Positions 35,519-43,871 of a stretch of DNA of 64,000 bases are shown one piece after another (position 1 is the first letter of the stretch; every line of letters begins with the position of its first letter). The notes beneath the pieces were generated by a model, which saw only the letters and a list, made by a program, of their open reading frames with translations, searched no databases and had not been told where the DNA came from. Where the stretch lies: assembly GCF_000721265.1 (NCBI RefSeq), contig NZ_JOFZ01000001.1:248001-312000 (forward strand). Direction: 5' to 3'. The position numbers were made by a program, and so were the translations under genes. This stretch comes from Streptomyces sp. NRRL F-5126 (GTDB taxonomy: Bacteria; Actinomycetota; Actinomycetes; Streptomycetales; Streptomycetaceae).

Positions 35519-35755
35519 TCAGATGTGGTGGGGCGGCTTCTCGTCGAGGAACCGGGCCAGGTCGGCCGCGCTGCCGGGCTTGACGGCGGGACGCTCGCCC
35601 CAGCCGTCGTCCGTGTCATCGGCCGACCGCTGGTCGAGGGGGTCGTCGAAGACGAGCCCCGGATGCGCGGACGGCCTGGGCGACGGGGGGACCGGCGTGG
35701 GCGGTCCGGTCTCGACGGCGGCGGGCTCGCGTTCCGGGTCGGGGGCGCTACTCAT
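35519..35755 (-). CDS. Small acidic Pro-rich protein of unknown function
   Basis: This 78-residue protein starts at ATG 35755 after GGAGG. It is acidic and disordered, with a conserved-looking C-terminal segment SAADLARFLDEKPPHHI. It is convergent with mscL and divergent from the LtrA gene. No function can be assigned. Confidence 0.65.
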   Translation of the reverse strand: MSSAPDPEREPAAVETGPPTPVPPSPRPSAHPGLVFDDPLDQRSADDTDDGWGERPAVKPGSAADLARFLDEKPPHHI

Positions 35756-35847
35756 GCCTCCAGCGTACGGCGCCTCTCCTGGCGCCCGGCCCCTGCGGGA
35801 GGCGCGTCCGGGCCCCTGTGGCGCGCCGGGTCTGATGTCCTTGTCGC

Positions 35848-37113
35848 ATGACCTCGACGAGCGCGGTGGCCAGGACGGCAGGTGTGGTGCGGCGTATGAC
35901 CGCACGGAGGCGGGACGAGGAGCACCGGGCCTCCACACCGTTGGAGCTCTTCTTCGATCTGTGTTTCGTGGTGGCCGTGGCGCAGGCGGGCGCCAGGCTC
36001 GTGCACGCTCTGGCGGAGGGGCATCCGGGCACCGGGATCATCGGCTACCTGTTCGTCTTCTGGGGCATCTGGTGGGCCTGGATGAACTTCACCTGGTTCG
36101 CCTCGGCCTACGACTGCGACGACGTTCCGTACCGGGTCGCGACGCTCGTCCAGATCAGCGGGGTCCTGATCTACGCCGCGGGTGTGCCGCGGGCGTTCAC
36201 GGCGAACGACTGGACGGTCGCCGTCATCGGCTACCTCGTGATGAGGCTGGCGCTGACGGGGCAGTGGCTGCGGGCGGCGGTCACCGAGGAGGCCGGCAGC
36301 GCGGCGAGGCGGACCGCCGTGCGGTACGCGGTGGGCGTGGCGGTGTGCCAGGCGGCCTGGGTGGCGCTGCTGGCCGCGCCTTCGGACACCCGGCGGTGGC
36401 TGTTCCTCGTCGTGATGGTCGCGGAGATGCTGGTGCCTGTGGTGGCGGAGCGCAGCCAGGAGACGCCCTGGCATCCGCACCACATCGAGGAGCGGTACGG
36501 GCTGTTCACGCTGATCGTTCTCGGCGAGACGATGTCGGCGGCGACCGTGGCCGTGCAGTCCGCGCTCGACGAGCACGAGGCCCTGGGGCGGCTGCTGCCC
36601 GTCGCGGGCGGTGGGGTGCTCATCGTGTTCACGGCGTGGTGGATCTACTTCGCGGCTCCGGTGCACGAGCGGCTGGTGAGCGACCGGCAGGCGATCCCCT
36701 GGGGCTACGGGCACTTCGTGATCTTCGCATCGGCGGCCGCGATCGGGGCGGGCCTTGAGGTCGCGGTCGAATACGCGGTCGGGGCAGCGCACATCTCGGC
36801 GCGGGCGGCGGGGGCCGCCGTGGTGGTCCCCGCGGCCGTGTTCCTGTTCACCGTGTGGCTGCTGCATGCACGCCACTTCAAGCGAGGCTGGGCGCAGCAG
36901 TCCCTGCTGCCCGCCGCGGCGGTCGCGGTCGTCTGCTGCGTGTTCGCCGGGGAGTGGGCCGTGCTGGCGGCGGGGCTCGTCTCGGCGGCGACGGTGACGG
37001 CCGGGGTGCTGCTGTCCGCCAGGTCGGCGGTGGCCGGCGGCCCCGTGGAGACGCCGGAGGGGCAGCCGTCGGGCGACGTCGCCCGGGGTGCGGAGGAGGC
37101 GCGCGGTGAGTGA
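35848..37113 (+). CDS. Low-temperature-requirement A (LtrA) family membrane protein
   Basis: This 421-residue protein has about 11 membrane helices and the LtrA start pattern STPLELFFDLCFVVAVAQAG, with HIEERYGLFTLIVLGETM in the middle. The name comes from a Listeria cold-sensitive mutant, and the biochemical role is unknown. It overlaps the next gene by 8 bp. Confidence 0.9.
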   Translation: MTSTSAVARTAGVVRRMTARRRDEEHRASTPLELFFDLCFVVAVAQAGARLVHALAEGHPGTGIIGYLFVFWGIWWAWMNFTWFASAYDCDDVPYRVATLVQISGVLIYAAGVPRAFTANDWTVAVIGYLVMRLALTGQWLRAAVTEEAGSAARRTAVRYAVGVAVCQAAWVALLAAPSDTRRWLFLVVMVAEMLVPVVAERSQETPWHPHHIEERYGLFTLIVLGETMSAATVAVQSALDEHEALGRLLPVAGGGVLIVFTAWWIYFAAPVHERLVSDRQAIPWGYGHFVIFASAAAIGAGLEVAVEYAVGAAHISARAAGAAVVVPAAVFLFTVWLLHARHFKRGWAQQSLLPAAAVAVVCCVFAGEWAVLAAGLVSAATVTAGVLLSARSAVAGGPVETPEGQPSGDVARGAEEARGE

Positions 37114-38176
37114 TGCGGCACGGGGCGGCTCGTTGACCGATGTGGCCGGTCTGCGGGTCGGGCATGCGGAGGTCGCAGGGGAGCGGGCGCTGACGGGTAC
37201 GACGGTGGTGCTCGCGCCTGACGGCGGGGTGGCGGCTGCCGTTGACGTGCGGGGCGGCGGTCCGGCGACGCGCGAGACGGATGCGCTGGATCCGCGCAAC
37301 CTGGTGGACCGGGTGGAGGCCGTCGTCCTGACGGGCGGCAGTGCGTACGGCCTCGACGCGGCTTCCGGTGTGGTGGCCTGGCTGGAGGAGCAGGGGCGCG
37401 GCGTGCGGATCCCCGACCGCCGGCACGTGGTGCCGGTGGTGCCTGCCGCGGCCGTGTTCGATCTGGGGCGGGGCGGCGCCTGGGGGATCAGGCCGGATGC
37501 CGCCACCGGGCGGGCGGCCGTGGAGGCGGCGGCCGCGTCGCGGGAGCGGGCGCCGGTCGCGGAGGGTTCGGTCGGGGCGGGCAGAGGTGCCGCGGTCGGC
37601 CCGCTGAAGGGCGGGGTCGGCACGGCCAGTACTGTCCTCGGCGCTTCGGGCGTCACCGTGGCGGCGCTGGTCGTGGCCAACGCGGCGGGCTCCGCGGTCG
37701 ATCCGCTCACCGGGGCGCTGTACGGCCGCTACTACGAGGGCCGCGTCGCCTACCCGCCGGCGGAGGTGCACGAAGCGGCGCGGGTGCGGCTCGAGGCCCT
37801 GCGGGAGGGCGCGGACCCGGCGCCGCTGAACACCACGCTCGCCGTGGTGGCCACGGACGCGGACATGAGCCGGTCCCAGGCTCAGAAGATGGCAGGCACC
37901 GCCCACGACGGCATCGCGCGTGCCGTCAGGCCGGTCCATCTTCTCAATGACGGCGACACCGTCTTCGGCCTGGCCACCGGTGTCCTCCCGCTGCGTGAGG
38001 ACATGTCGGCGGTGAACGAGATCCTGTCGGCGGCGGCCGACGTGGTCACGCGTGCGATCGTCCGGGCGGTGCTCGCGGCGGAGAGCGTCCACGGGCCGGG
38101 GGGCGTGTTCCCCTCGTACCGGGAGCTGTACGGTCCTGACCGATGGAGTGGAGGTTCCTTGACGAGATCGGATTGA
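37106..38176 (+). CDS. P1-family (DmpA/S58) aminopeptidase-like protein
   Basis: This 356-residue Ntn-type protein starts with GTG at 37106. It shows LTDVAGLRVGHAEV, VEAVVLTGGSAYGLDAASGV and the autocleavage region PLNTTLAVVATDADMS, where the Thr after Asn is the likely N-terminal nucleophile after self-cleavage. Family members release N-terminal residues from peptides or hydrolyse beta-peptides. It overlaps the LtrA gene by 8 bp, so the two are probably co-translated. Confidence 0.9.
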   Translation: MSDAARGGSLTDVAGLRVGHAEVAGERALTGTTVVLAPDGGVAAAVDVRGGGPATRETDALDPRNLVDRVEAVVLTGGSAYGLDAASGVVAWLEEQGRGVRIPDRRHVVPVVPAAAVFDLGRGGAWGIRPDAATGRAAVEAAAASRERAPVAEGSVGAGRGAAVGPLKGGVGTASTVLGASGVTVAALVVANAAGSAVDPLTGALYGRYYEGRVAYPPAEVHEAARVRLEALREGADPAPLNTTLAVVATDADMSRSQAQKMAGTAHDGIARAVRPVHLLNDGDTVFGLATGVLPLREDMSAVNEILSAAADVVTRAIVRAVLAAESVHGPGGVFPSYRELYGPDRWSGGSLTRSD

Positions 38177-38267
38177 AACTCACCGAATCGCGCCTTGTTT
38201 TCCCAAACTGTGGACAGGATCTCACCCCAAGGGGCTACGGTATGCGTTCACGACGTGACACCTGGCG

Positions 38268-39029
38268 ATGTCGGGGAGATCCCTCTTGAACGGTCCGTAC
38301 GAGACGACCGAGGCGCACATCCAGCGGCTGCTGGAGCGCTCGCTCAACTCCTTCGCGCTGCCCGCCGCGCTGGTCGGGCGGCTGGACTCCGCTCTGGCGC
38401 ACGCCAGTTCGCTGTCCTCCGCGTACCACAGCAAGGGCCGTCACCGTGAGACGTACCGGCACACGTTCCTGCTCTCGGACGGCAGCGCGCTGACCCTGTG
38501 GGAGGTGGTCCACACCACCGGCCACGACGGCACGCCGCTGTACGAGCTGTTCGCGGCCGAGACGGACGCGCGGGAGGCGTCCACCAGGCTGTTAGAGGGA
38601 CAGGGCCGGTCCGGGCGGATCGACTTCGACGGACCCGACTTCGGCGTCCGGATCTCACCGGGTGAGGTGCTCGCGGCGTCCGCCGCCGCCCTGCCCAGGC
38701 TCTACGTCAGCGACGACTCCCCCGACCACGCGCGCCGTGTGCTGCGGCGCGCGGAGAACGCCGACCGGCCGGGTGAGGAGACGGCCCGCAGGCTGCGCAC
38801 GGCCTTCGCCCACCACATCGCCCAGGTCTTCGGCCACTGGTGCCATCCGGCCGAACGGAACGCCGGGTTCATGCTGTACGAGCACGCGTTCCTCCTGATC
38901 GACGGGACGGAGACGAGCCTCTGGGAGGTCGAGCACACCGCGACGCCCGACGGACGCCACATGTGTGAGGTGTACGCGGACGAGCCGGCCGCCAGGACCG
39001 CGCTGGACCTCAGGACCCGCGTCCGCTGA
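38268..39029 (+). CDS. DUF6227-like protein with internal duplication and a TTA codon
   Basis: This 253-residue soluble protein is built of two related halves: HTFLLSDGSALTLWEVVHTT (about residue 65) and HAFLLIDGTETSLWEVEHTA (about residue 205). Leu109 is encoded by TTA (38592-38594), so translation would depend on the bldA tRNA. The pattern is that of the Streptomyces DUF6227 family as I recall it. Function unknown. A strong hairpin follows the gene. Confidence 0.78.
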   Translation: MSGRSLLNGPYETTEAHIQRLLERSLNSFALPAALVGRLDSALAHASSLSSAYHSKGRHRETYRHTFLLSDGSALTLWEVVHTTGHDGTPLYELFAAETDAREASTRLLEGQGRSGRIDFDGPDFGVRISPGEVLAASAAALPRLYVSDDSPDHARRVLRRAENADRPGEETARRLRTAFAHHIAQVFGHWCHPAERNAGFMLYEHAFLLIDGTETSLWEVEHTATPDGRHMCEVYADEPAARTALDLRTRVR

Positions 39030-39081
39030 GCCGGGCGGGCAAGGAGAGCGGCCACGGGCCCGGCGCGGAGGCGGCATGAGA

Positions 39082-39117
39082 GAGCCCCGGCGCCTGGGGG
39101 GGTTGGCACCGGGGCTC
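39082..39117. terminator. Bidirectional terminator before hrdD
   Basis: The 13-nt arms at 39082 and 39105 (GAGCCCCGGCGCC with GGCACCGGGGCTC, one mismatch) form a stable hairpin with a G-rich loop. It lies between convergent genes. Confidence 0.75.
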
Positions 39118-39178
39118 GTTCTGGGACGGCGGCGAACCGCCGTTGTGTGGTCGACCCTACGGGTATCGGGCGCGCACG

Positions 39179-40174
39179 TCACGCCGCCGCGTCGAAGCCC
39201 GTGTCCCTCGCCATCTTCTTCAGCTCCAGGAGCGCGTGCTTCTCGATCTGGCGGATCCGCTCGCGCGTGAGCCCGTGCTCCTTGCCGACCTCGGTCAGAG
39301 TGCGCTCGCGGCCGTCCTCGATGCCGTACCGCATCTTGATGATGGACGCCGTGCGCTGGTCTAGCCTGCCTATCAGGTCGTCCAGCTCCTCACTGCGCAG
39401 GAGCGTCAGGACGGACTGCTCGGGCGAGACCGCCGAGGTGTCCTCCAGCAGGTCGCCGAACTGCGTGTCGCCCTCGTCGTCCACGGACATGTTCAGGCTG
39501 ACCGGGTCGCGCGCCCAGTCCAGCACGTCGACGACACGCTCCGGGGTGGAGTTCAGCTCCGCCGCCACCTCTTCGGGCTCCGGGTCCCGGCCGTTCTCCC
39601 GGTTGAACTCGCGCTGCACCCGGCGGATCCGGCCGAGCTCCTCCACCAGGTGGACGGGCAGGCGGATCGTGCGGGACTGGTCGGCGATGGAGCGCGTGAT
39701 GGCCTGCCTGATCCACCACGTGGCATACGTGGAGAACTTGAAGCCCTTCGCGTAGTCGAACTTCTCGACCGCGCGTACCAGGCCCGCGTTGCCCTCCTGG
39801 ATGAGGTCGAGCAGCGGGAGACCGCTGCGCGGGTAGCGCCTGGCCACCGCGACCACGAGGCGGAGGTTGGAGCGGATGAAGATGTCCTTGGCACGCTCGC
39901 CCTCGGCCACCAGTGCCTCGAGCTCCTCGTGCGACGCGCCGGCGCTCTCGCTCGTCACCTCGCCGTCGAGGATCTGACGGGCGTAGACTCCTGCCTCGAT
40001 GGTCTGGGACAGCTCGACCTCCCTTGCGGCGTCGAGCAGCGGGGTCCGCGCGATCTCGTCGAGGTACATGCCGACCAGGTCGCGGTCGGCGATCTCCCCG
40101 CCAGTAGCGCGAACACTGTTCGCCTCTGTCGTTCCGCGCGTGGCAGTGCGACGGGCGACGGCACGGGTTGCCAT
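39179..40174 (-). CDS. hrdD: RNA polymerase sigma-70 factor, HrdD-like (group 2)
   Basis: This 331-residue sigma factor has region 1.2 (DLVGMYLDEIARTPLLDAAR), region 2 (LRLVVAVARRYPRSGLPLLD, FKFSTYATWWIRQAITRSIA), region 3 and region 4 with the HTH (LTEVGKEHGLTRERIRQIEK). It lacks the long acidic N-terminus of HrdB. Its size and the MATRAVARR start fit HrdD. I chose the ATG at 40174 because AAGGGAG precedes it. HrdD is dispensable and stress- or development-related in S. coelicolor. Confidence 0.9.
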   Translation of the reverse strand: MATRAVARRTATRGTTEANSVRATGGEIADRDLVGMYLDEIARTPLLDAAREVELSQTIEAGVYARQILDGEVTSESAGASHEELEALVAEGERAKDIFIRSNLRLVVAVARRYPRSGLPLLDLIQEGNAGLVRAVEKFDYAKGFKFSTYATWWIRQAITRSIADQSRTIRLPVHLVEELGRIRRVQREFNRENGRDPEPEEVAAELNSTPERVVDVLDWARDPVSLNMSVDDEGDTQFGDLLEDTSAVSPEQSVLTLLRSEELDDLIGRLDQRTASIIKMRYGIEDGRERTLTEVGKEHGLTRERIRQIEKHALLELKKMARDTGFDAAA

Positions 40175-40335
40175 GCGAGCTCCCTTGCTGGACTGAGTGG
40201 GACGCGACACCCGTTCGGGTGCCCTGCTTCCACCGGTAAGAACGCCTGGAATCCGGACAGAATTCCCATCTCCTCCACGATTTTCGTGATCATGCAGTAC
40301 CCTGTCGGCCGCACATACCCCAGGGGAGGGGAACC

Positions 40336-40866
40336 ATGCCGTCCGCGACACCGGAGGTGCACGTCAGGCCCGGGGCGGAGGCCGACATGGCGGCGCTCGT
40401 GGGCATCTACAACCACTACGTGCGTGAGACGGCCATCACCTTCGACACCGTCCCGTTCACCCCCGAAGGGCGCATGGAGTGGCTGCACTCCCACCCTGAA
40501 GACGGCCCGCACCGCCTCTTGGTTGCTCAGGACGCCCTGTCCGCCCGTGTGCTCGGTTACGCGACGAGCAGTCCCTTCAGGGCGAAGCCCGCGTACTCCA
40601 CCTCCGTCGAGGTGAGCGTGTACTGCGCGCAGGACGCGACGGGGCGGGGCATCGGCACGCTGCTGTACGCGGCGCTCTTCGACGCGCTCGCGGGTGAGGA
40701 CCTGCGCCGTGCGTACGCCGGCGTCGCGCAGCCCAACGAGGCGTCCTCGCGGCTGCACGCGCGCTTCGGTTTCCGCCACGTCGGGACGTACGAGGAAGTG
40801 GGCAGGAAGTTCGGCACGTACTGGGACGTCGCCTGGTACGAGAAGCCGCTCGGCGGCGGACGCTAG
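40336..40866 (+). CDS. GNAT N-acetyltransferase, phosphinothricin-acetyltransferase-like
   Basis: This 176-residue GNAT of the PAT/YncA type has IYNHYVRETAITFDTVPFTP at the N-terminus and the acetyl-CoA loop DATGRGIGTLLYAALFDALA. The end VGRKFGTYWDVAWYEKPL is also typical. Such enzymes acetylate phosphinothricin or methionine sulfoximine/sulfone. Divergent from hrdD. Confidence 0.88.
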   Translation: MPSATPEVHVRPGAEADMAALVGIYNHYVRETAITFDTVPFTPEGRMEWLHSHPEDGPHRLLVAQDALSARVLGYATSSPFRAKPAYSTSVEVSVYCAQDATGRGIGTLLYAALFDALAGEDLRRAYAGVAQPNEASSRLHARFGFRHVGTYEEVGRKFGTYWDVAWYEKPLGGGR

Positions 40867-40977
40867 CGGCACGAAGCCGCCGGTGTGCGCCGCGCGCACG
40901 ACGTCCGCCCCGGCGCCGCGTTCGTGCGGTGCCGGGGCGGAGGCCTTGCGGCGGACAGGTGGTTCCGCCGTCCTGGT

Positions 40978-42561
40978 TCAGTGCATCGAGACCGGCAGCT
41001 GCGCCTCGTCCTCGGTCTCGCCCTCCGCCTTCCTGGTGCCCGACGTGCCGGACGCGTCGGACGAGCCGACCGTCACGGCGCCGGGGCGCCCCGCGTTGAT
41101 CGCGGTCAGCGCGATCGCGGCGGCGACGGAGAGGATGCCGACGGCGACCCAGATGGCGGTGGTGTACCCGTGCACGAGACCCTGCGCCTGGACCAGCTTC
41201 TGGCCCGCCGCTCCCGCGGCCGCGGCCGCGTGGTGCGAGGCGAGGTAGGTGCCGGTCGCGGAGGCCGCGATCGTGTTCAGCAGCGCGGTGCCGATGGCGC
41301 CGCCGACCTGCTGCGACGTGTTGACCATCGCGGAGGCGACGCCCGCGTCACGCGGCTCGATGCCGTACGTGGCCAGGGACATCGCCGGCATGAAGGCCGT
41401 ACCCATACCGAGGCCGAGCAGGACCATGCCGGGCAGGACGACGCCCGCGTACGAGGAGCCGACCTCCAGGCGCGTCAGCAGCAGCATGCCGATGGCGCCG
41501 AGTACGAAACCCGGGCCCATCAGCAGGCGTGCGGGCACCCTGTTCATCAGCCGGGCGCCGATCTGCGTCGATCCGGTGATCATGGCGGCGACCATGGGCA
41601 GGAACGCGAAGCCGGTCTTGACGGCGGAGTACCCCTGCACGACCTGGAGGTAGTAGGTCAGGAAGAGGAACAGGCCGAACATGCCGATGATGGCGAGGCC
41701 CAGCGAGGAGTAGACGCCCGCGCGGTTGCGGTCCGTCACCACCCGCAGCGGCAGCAGCGGCGCCTTGACCCGCGACTCGACGAACGCGAACGCGGCCAGC
41801 AGGACGACGGTCGCCACGAACAGGCCGATCGTGATCGTGTCGGTCCAGCCGTCGGACTCGGCGCGGGTGAAGCCGTAGACGAGCGACACCAGGCCGAGCG
41901 TGGCCAGGACGACGCCGGGGATGTCCAGCGGGTTGCGGTTGCGGCCGCCCGCGGGCTCCCTGATCACGAAGAACGCGCCGAGCGCGGCGATGATCGCGAA
42001 CGGGATGTTCACGAAGAACGTCCAGCGCCAGTCCAGGTACTCGGTGAGGAAGCCGCCGAGCAGCAGGCCGACGGCGCCGCCGCCACCGGCGATCGCACCG
42101 AAGATGCCGAACGCCTTGGCGCGCTCCTTCGGGTCGATGAAGGTCGTCGCCAGCAGCGAGAGGGCGGCCGGCGCCAGCATCGCGCCGAAGATGCCCTGCG
42201 CGGCGCGGGAGCTGAGCAGCATCGCCTCGTTGGCGGCGGCACCGCCGACCGCGGAGGCGGCGGCGAAGCCGAACAGGCCGGTGACGAACATGCGCTTGCG
42301 GCCCAGCAGGTCGCCGAGGCGTCCGCCGAACAGCAGCAGCCCGCCGAACGCGAGCGCGTACGCCGTGATGACCCACTGCTTGTTCGCGTCGGATATGTGC
42401 AGGTCCACCTGGGCGTGCGGGAGCGCGATGTTCACGATCGTCGCGTCCAGCACGACCATCAGCTGGGCGAGCGCGATGAAGATGAGCGCTTTCCAGCGGT
42501 TGGAAGCTCCCCGGTCGGGAGAAGCGGACCGCGAGGACCCGCTTTCGAGTGTTGTTGACAT
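40978..42561 (-). CDS. DHA2 (EmrB/QacA) family MFS drug transporter
   Basis: This 527-residue transporter has 14 membrane helices. Motifs include VVLDATIVNIALPHAQVDLH (motif D1), GGRLGDLLGRKRMFV and a motif-C-like AIAGGGGAVGLLLGGFL. I prefer the ATG at 42561, which has AGGTGG about 9 bp upstream. It likely exports a toxic compound by proton antiport, and the TetR gene upstream is a probable regulator. Confidence 0.93.
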   Translation of the reverse strand: MSTTLESGSSRSASPDRGASNRWKALIFIALAQLMVVLDATIVNIALPHAQVDLHISDANKQWVITAYALAFGGLLLFGGRLGDLLGRKRMFVTGLFGFAAASAVGGAAANEAMLLSSRAAQGIFGAMLAPAALSLLATTFIDPKERAKAFGIFGAIAGGGGAVGLLLGGFLTEYLDWRWTFFVNIPFAIIAALGAFFVIREPAGGRNRNPLDIPGVVLATLGLVSLVYGFTRAESDGWTDTITIGLFVATVVLLAAFAFVESRVKAPLLPLRVVTDRNRAGVYSSLGLAIIGMFGLFLFLTYYLQVVQGYSAVKTGFAFLPMVAAMITGSTQIGARLMNRVPARLLMGPGFVLGAIGMLLLTRLEVGSSYAGVVLPGMVLLGLGMGTAFMPAMSLATYGIEPRDAGVASAMVNTSQQVGGAIGTALLNTIAASATGTYLASHHAAAAAGAAGQKLVQAQGLVHGYTTAIWVAVGILSVAAAIALTAINAGRPGAVTVGSSDASGTSGTRKAEGETEDEAQLPVSMH

Positions 42562-42907
42562 GGAGGTATCCACCTAAGGGTGCGGAAGGGCGGGAGCGCA
42601 CGTAAGTACTGGCGACGCTGCCGCGCTTACGAGAGGTGTGGTGTGTGGGCCGCCGCCCCCGGTCACGGGGCGACGAGGTCTCGGTACGCGTACGGCCCTC
42701 GTGGCCGGTGCGCGGGCGGGTCCACCGGCACGGATTCGGACCGTGAGGGTGGGACGGCTGCGGGCCGTCCGCCGCGATGTGCGTACTGAGGTGGTCGTGC
42801 GGGCCTGCGCCTGGCAGTCCCGTGCAGGGCAGAAGTAGCTGGTACGACCCCGGTCGGGCCGGTTCGGTTCGCGTCTTTCGTTCGCTGTGTGCCTGGGTCA
42901 GGGCGCG
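42562..42907. promoter_or_regulatory. Gap between MFS and TetR genes
   Basis: This 346-bp GC-rich region is upstream of the MFS gene and downstream of tetR. I see no gene. GTGTG- and GGTCACGGGGCGAC-type stretches are present, but no convincing palindrome, so I cannot place the operator. Confidence 0.35.
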
Positions 42908-43573
42908 TCAGGGGGTGGCGCGGCGCAGATCCTCCAGAGTCGCGGACCTGCCGGGCAGAGCGGACCGGGCAGGAGCTTCGAGGCCGTCCAGGAAGAGCTG
43001 CAGGTGCCGGTGGGTGTACCGGTCTGTGTCCGTGCAGCCCGTGCCGGGCAGCGGGCGGCTGAGTTGTGAGAGCGCCATCATCAGATCGCCGTGTCCCACG
43101 TCCGGCCTGAGCCTTCCGGCCTGCCGGGCGCGTGCCATCATCTCCTCGATCGTGCCGACCAGGCGCACGCGCTCGGCGTCAAGGTCGGCGCGTTGGGCGT
43201 CGAAGGCCCCGGACAGCAGGGGACACAGGGCGCCGATGCGCTCGTCCGCCGCCTCGTGCACGAATCGGCACAGCGCGACGAACGCGTCCGGTTCCTCCGC
43301 GTCCACCCGTTCGGCCGTGTCGGCCGCGCGCGACAGGACACTGCGCACGACCTCCACGAGCAGAGCGGACCTGTCGGGGAAGTGCCGGTAGAGCGTGGCG
43401 TTGCCGATGCTCGCCCGGCGGGCGATCTCGTCGAGCGGGGCCTCGGGCCCGTACTCCACGAACATCTCGCGGGCAGCCGCCACGATCCGCTCCCTGTTGC
43501 GCAGAGCGTCCGCGCGCGGACGCGTGGCGCGCCGTGCCTCGGTCTCCGTGCCGGTTCGGGTTGCGGTCTTCAT
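42908..43573 (-). CDS. TetR-family transcriptional regulator
   Basis: This 221-residue regulator has an N-terminal HTH (GPEAPLDEIARRASIGNATL, YRHFPDRSALLVEVV). The C-terminal domain is typical of actinobacterial regulators of MFS pumps. It is encoded upstream of the MFS gene on the same strand. Repeated GGGGA-N-TCCCC palindromes in its own promoter region suggest autoregulation. Confidence 0.93.
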   Translation of the reverse strand: MKTATRTGTETEARRATRPRADALRNRERIVAAAREMFVEYGPEAPLDEIARRASIGNATLYRHFPDRSALLVEVVRSVLSRAADTAERVDAEEPDAFVALCRFVHEAADERIGALCPLLSGAFDAQRADLDAERVRLVGTIEEMMARARQAGRLRPDVGHGDLMMALSQLSRPLPGTGCTDTDRYTHRHLQLFLDGLEAPARSALPGRSATLEDLRRATP

Positions 43574-43661
43574 GCCGGCCTTCCTCGTCGGTTCCGGCGC
43601 TCGCGCCGGAGTCAGGTGTCCGTGGCCACCGCTCGGTGATCACTCTCTGTACTCGGTCCGT

Positions 43662-43720
43662 AAACGGGGATAGCCTCCCCGGTTTCTCCGGACACGGGTG
43701 CAAACGGGGAAGACCTCCCC
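43662..43720. promoter_or_regulatory. Two palindromic GGGGA...TCCCC operator candidates
   Basis: AAACGGGGA-tagcc-TCCCC begins at 43662 and AAACGGGGA-agacc-TCCCC at 43702, 40 bp apart. Similar elements are seen upstream of TetR genes linked to MFS pumps. A third copy, AACGGGGAAA-TCCTCCCC, starts at 43911 inside the start of the metalloprotease frame. Confidence 0.6.
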
Positions 43721-43871
43721 AGTTATTTCGCCAGTCGGTTGTGAACTGGGTCACACCATCGAGAAGCCCACGATCGGCGTACTCAACGAGCGGCGACACG
43801 CCGACGGGCCGAGGGTGATCGAAAGGGAGCAGTCAGGACGGCCGACTGCCGCGGACCCGAAGGGCGACCGC

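Noticed and set aside
38206..38216. Single DnaA-box-like TGTGGACAG near 38210
   Set aside because: A lone, imperfect box in the reverse orientation is expected by chance; unlike the pair at 34045 it has no partner.
40885..42558. 557-codon plus-strand frame opposite the MFS gene
   Set aside because: Antisense shadow; the minus strand encodes a canonical 14-helix transporter.
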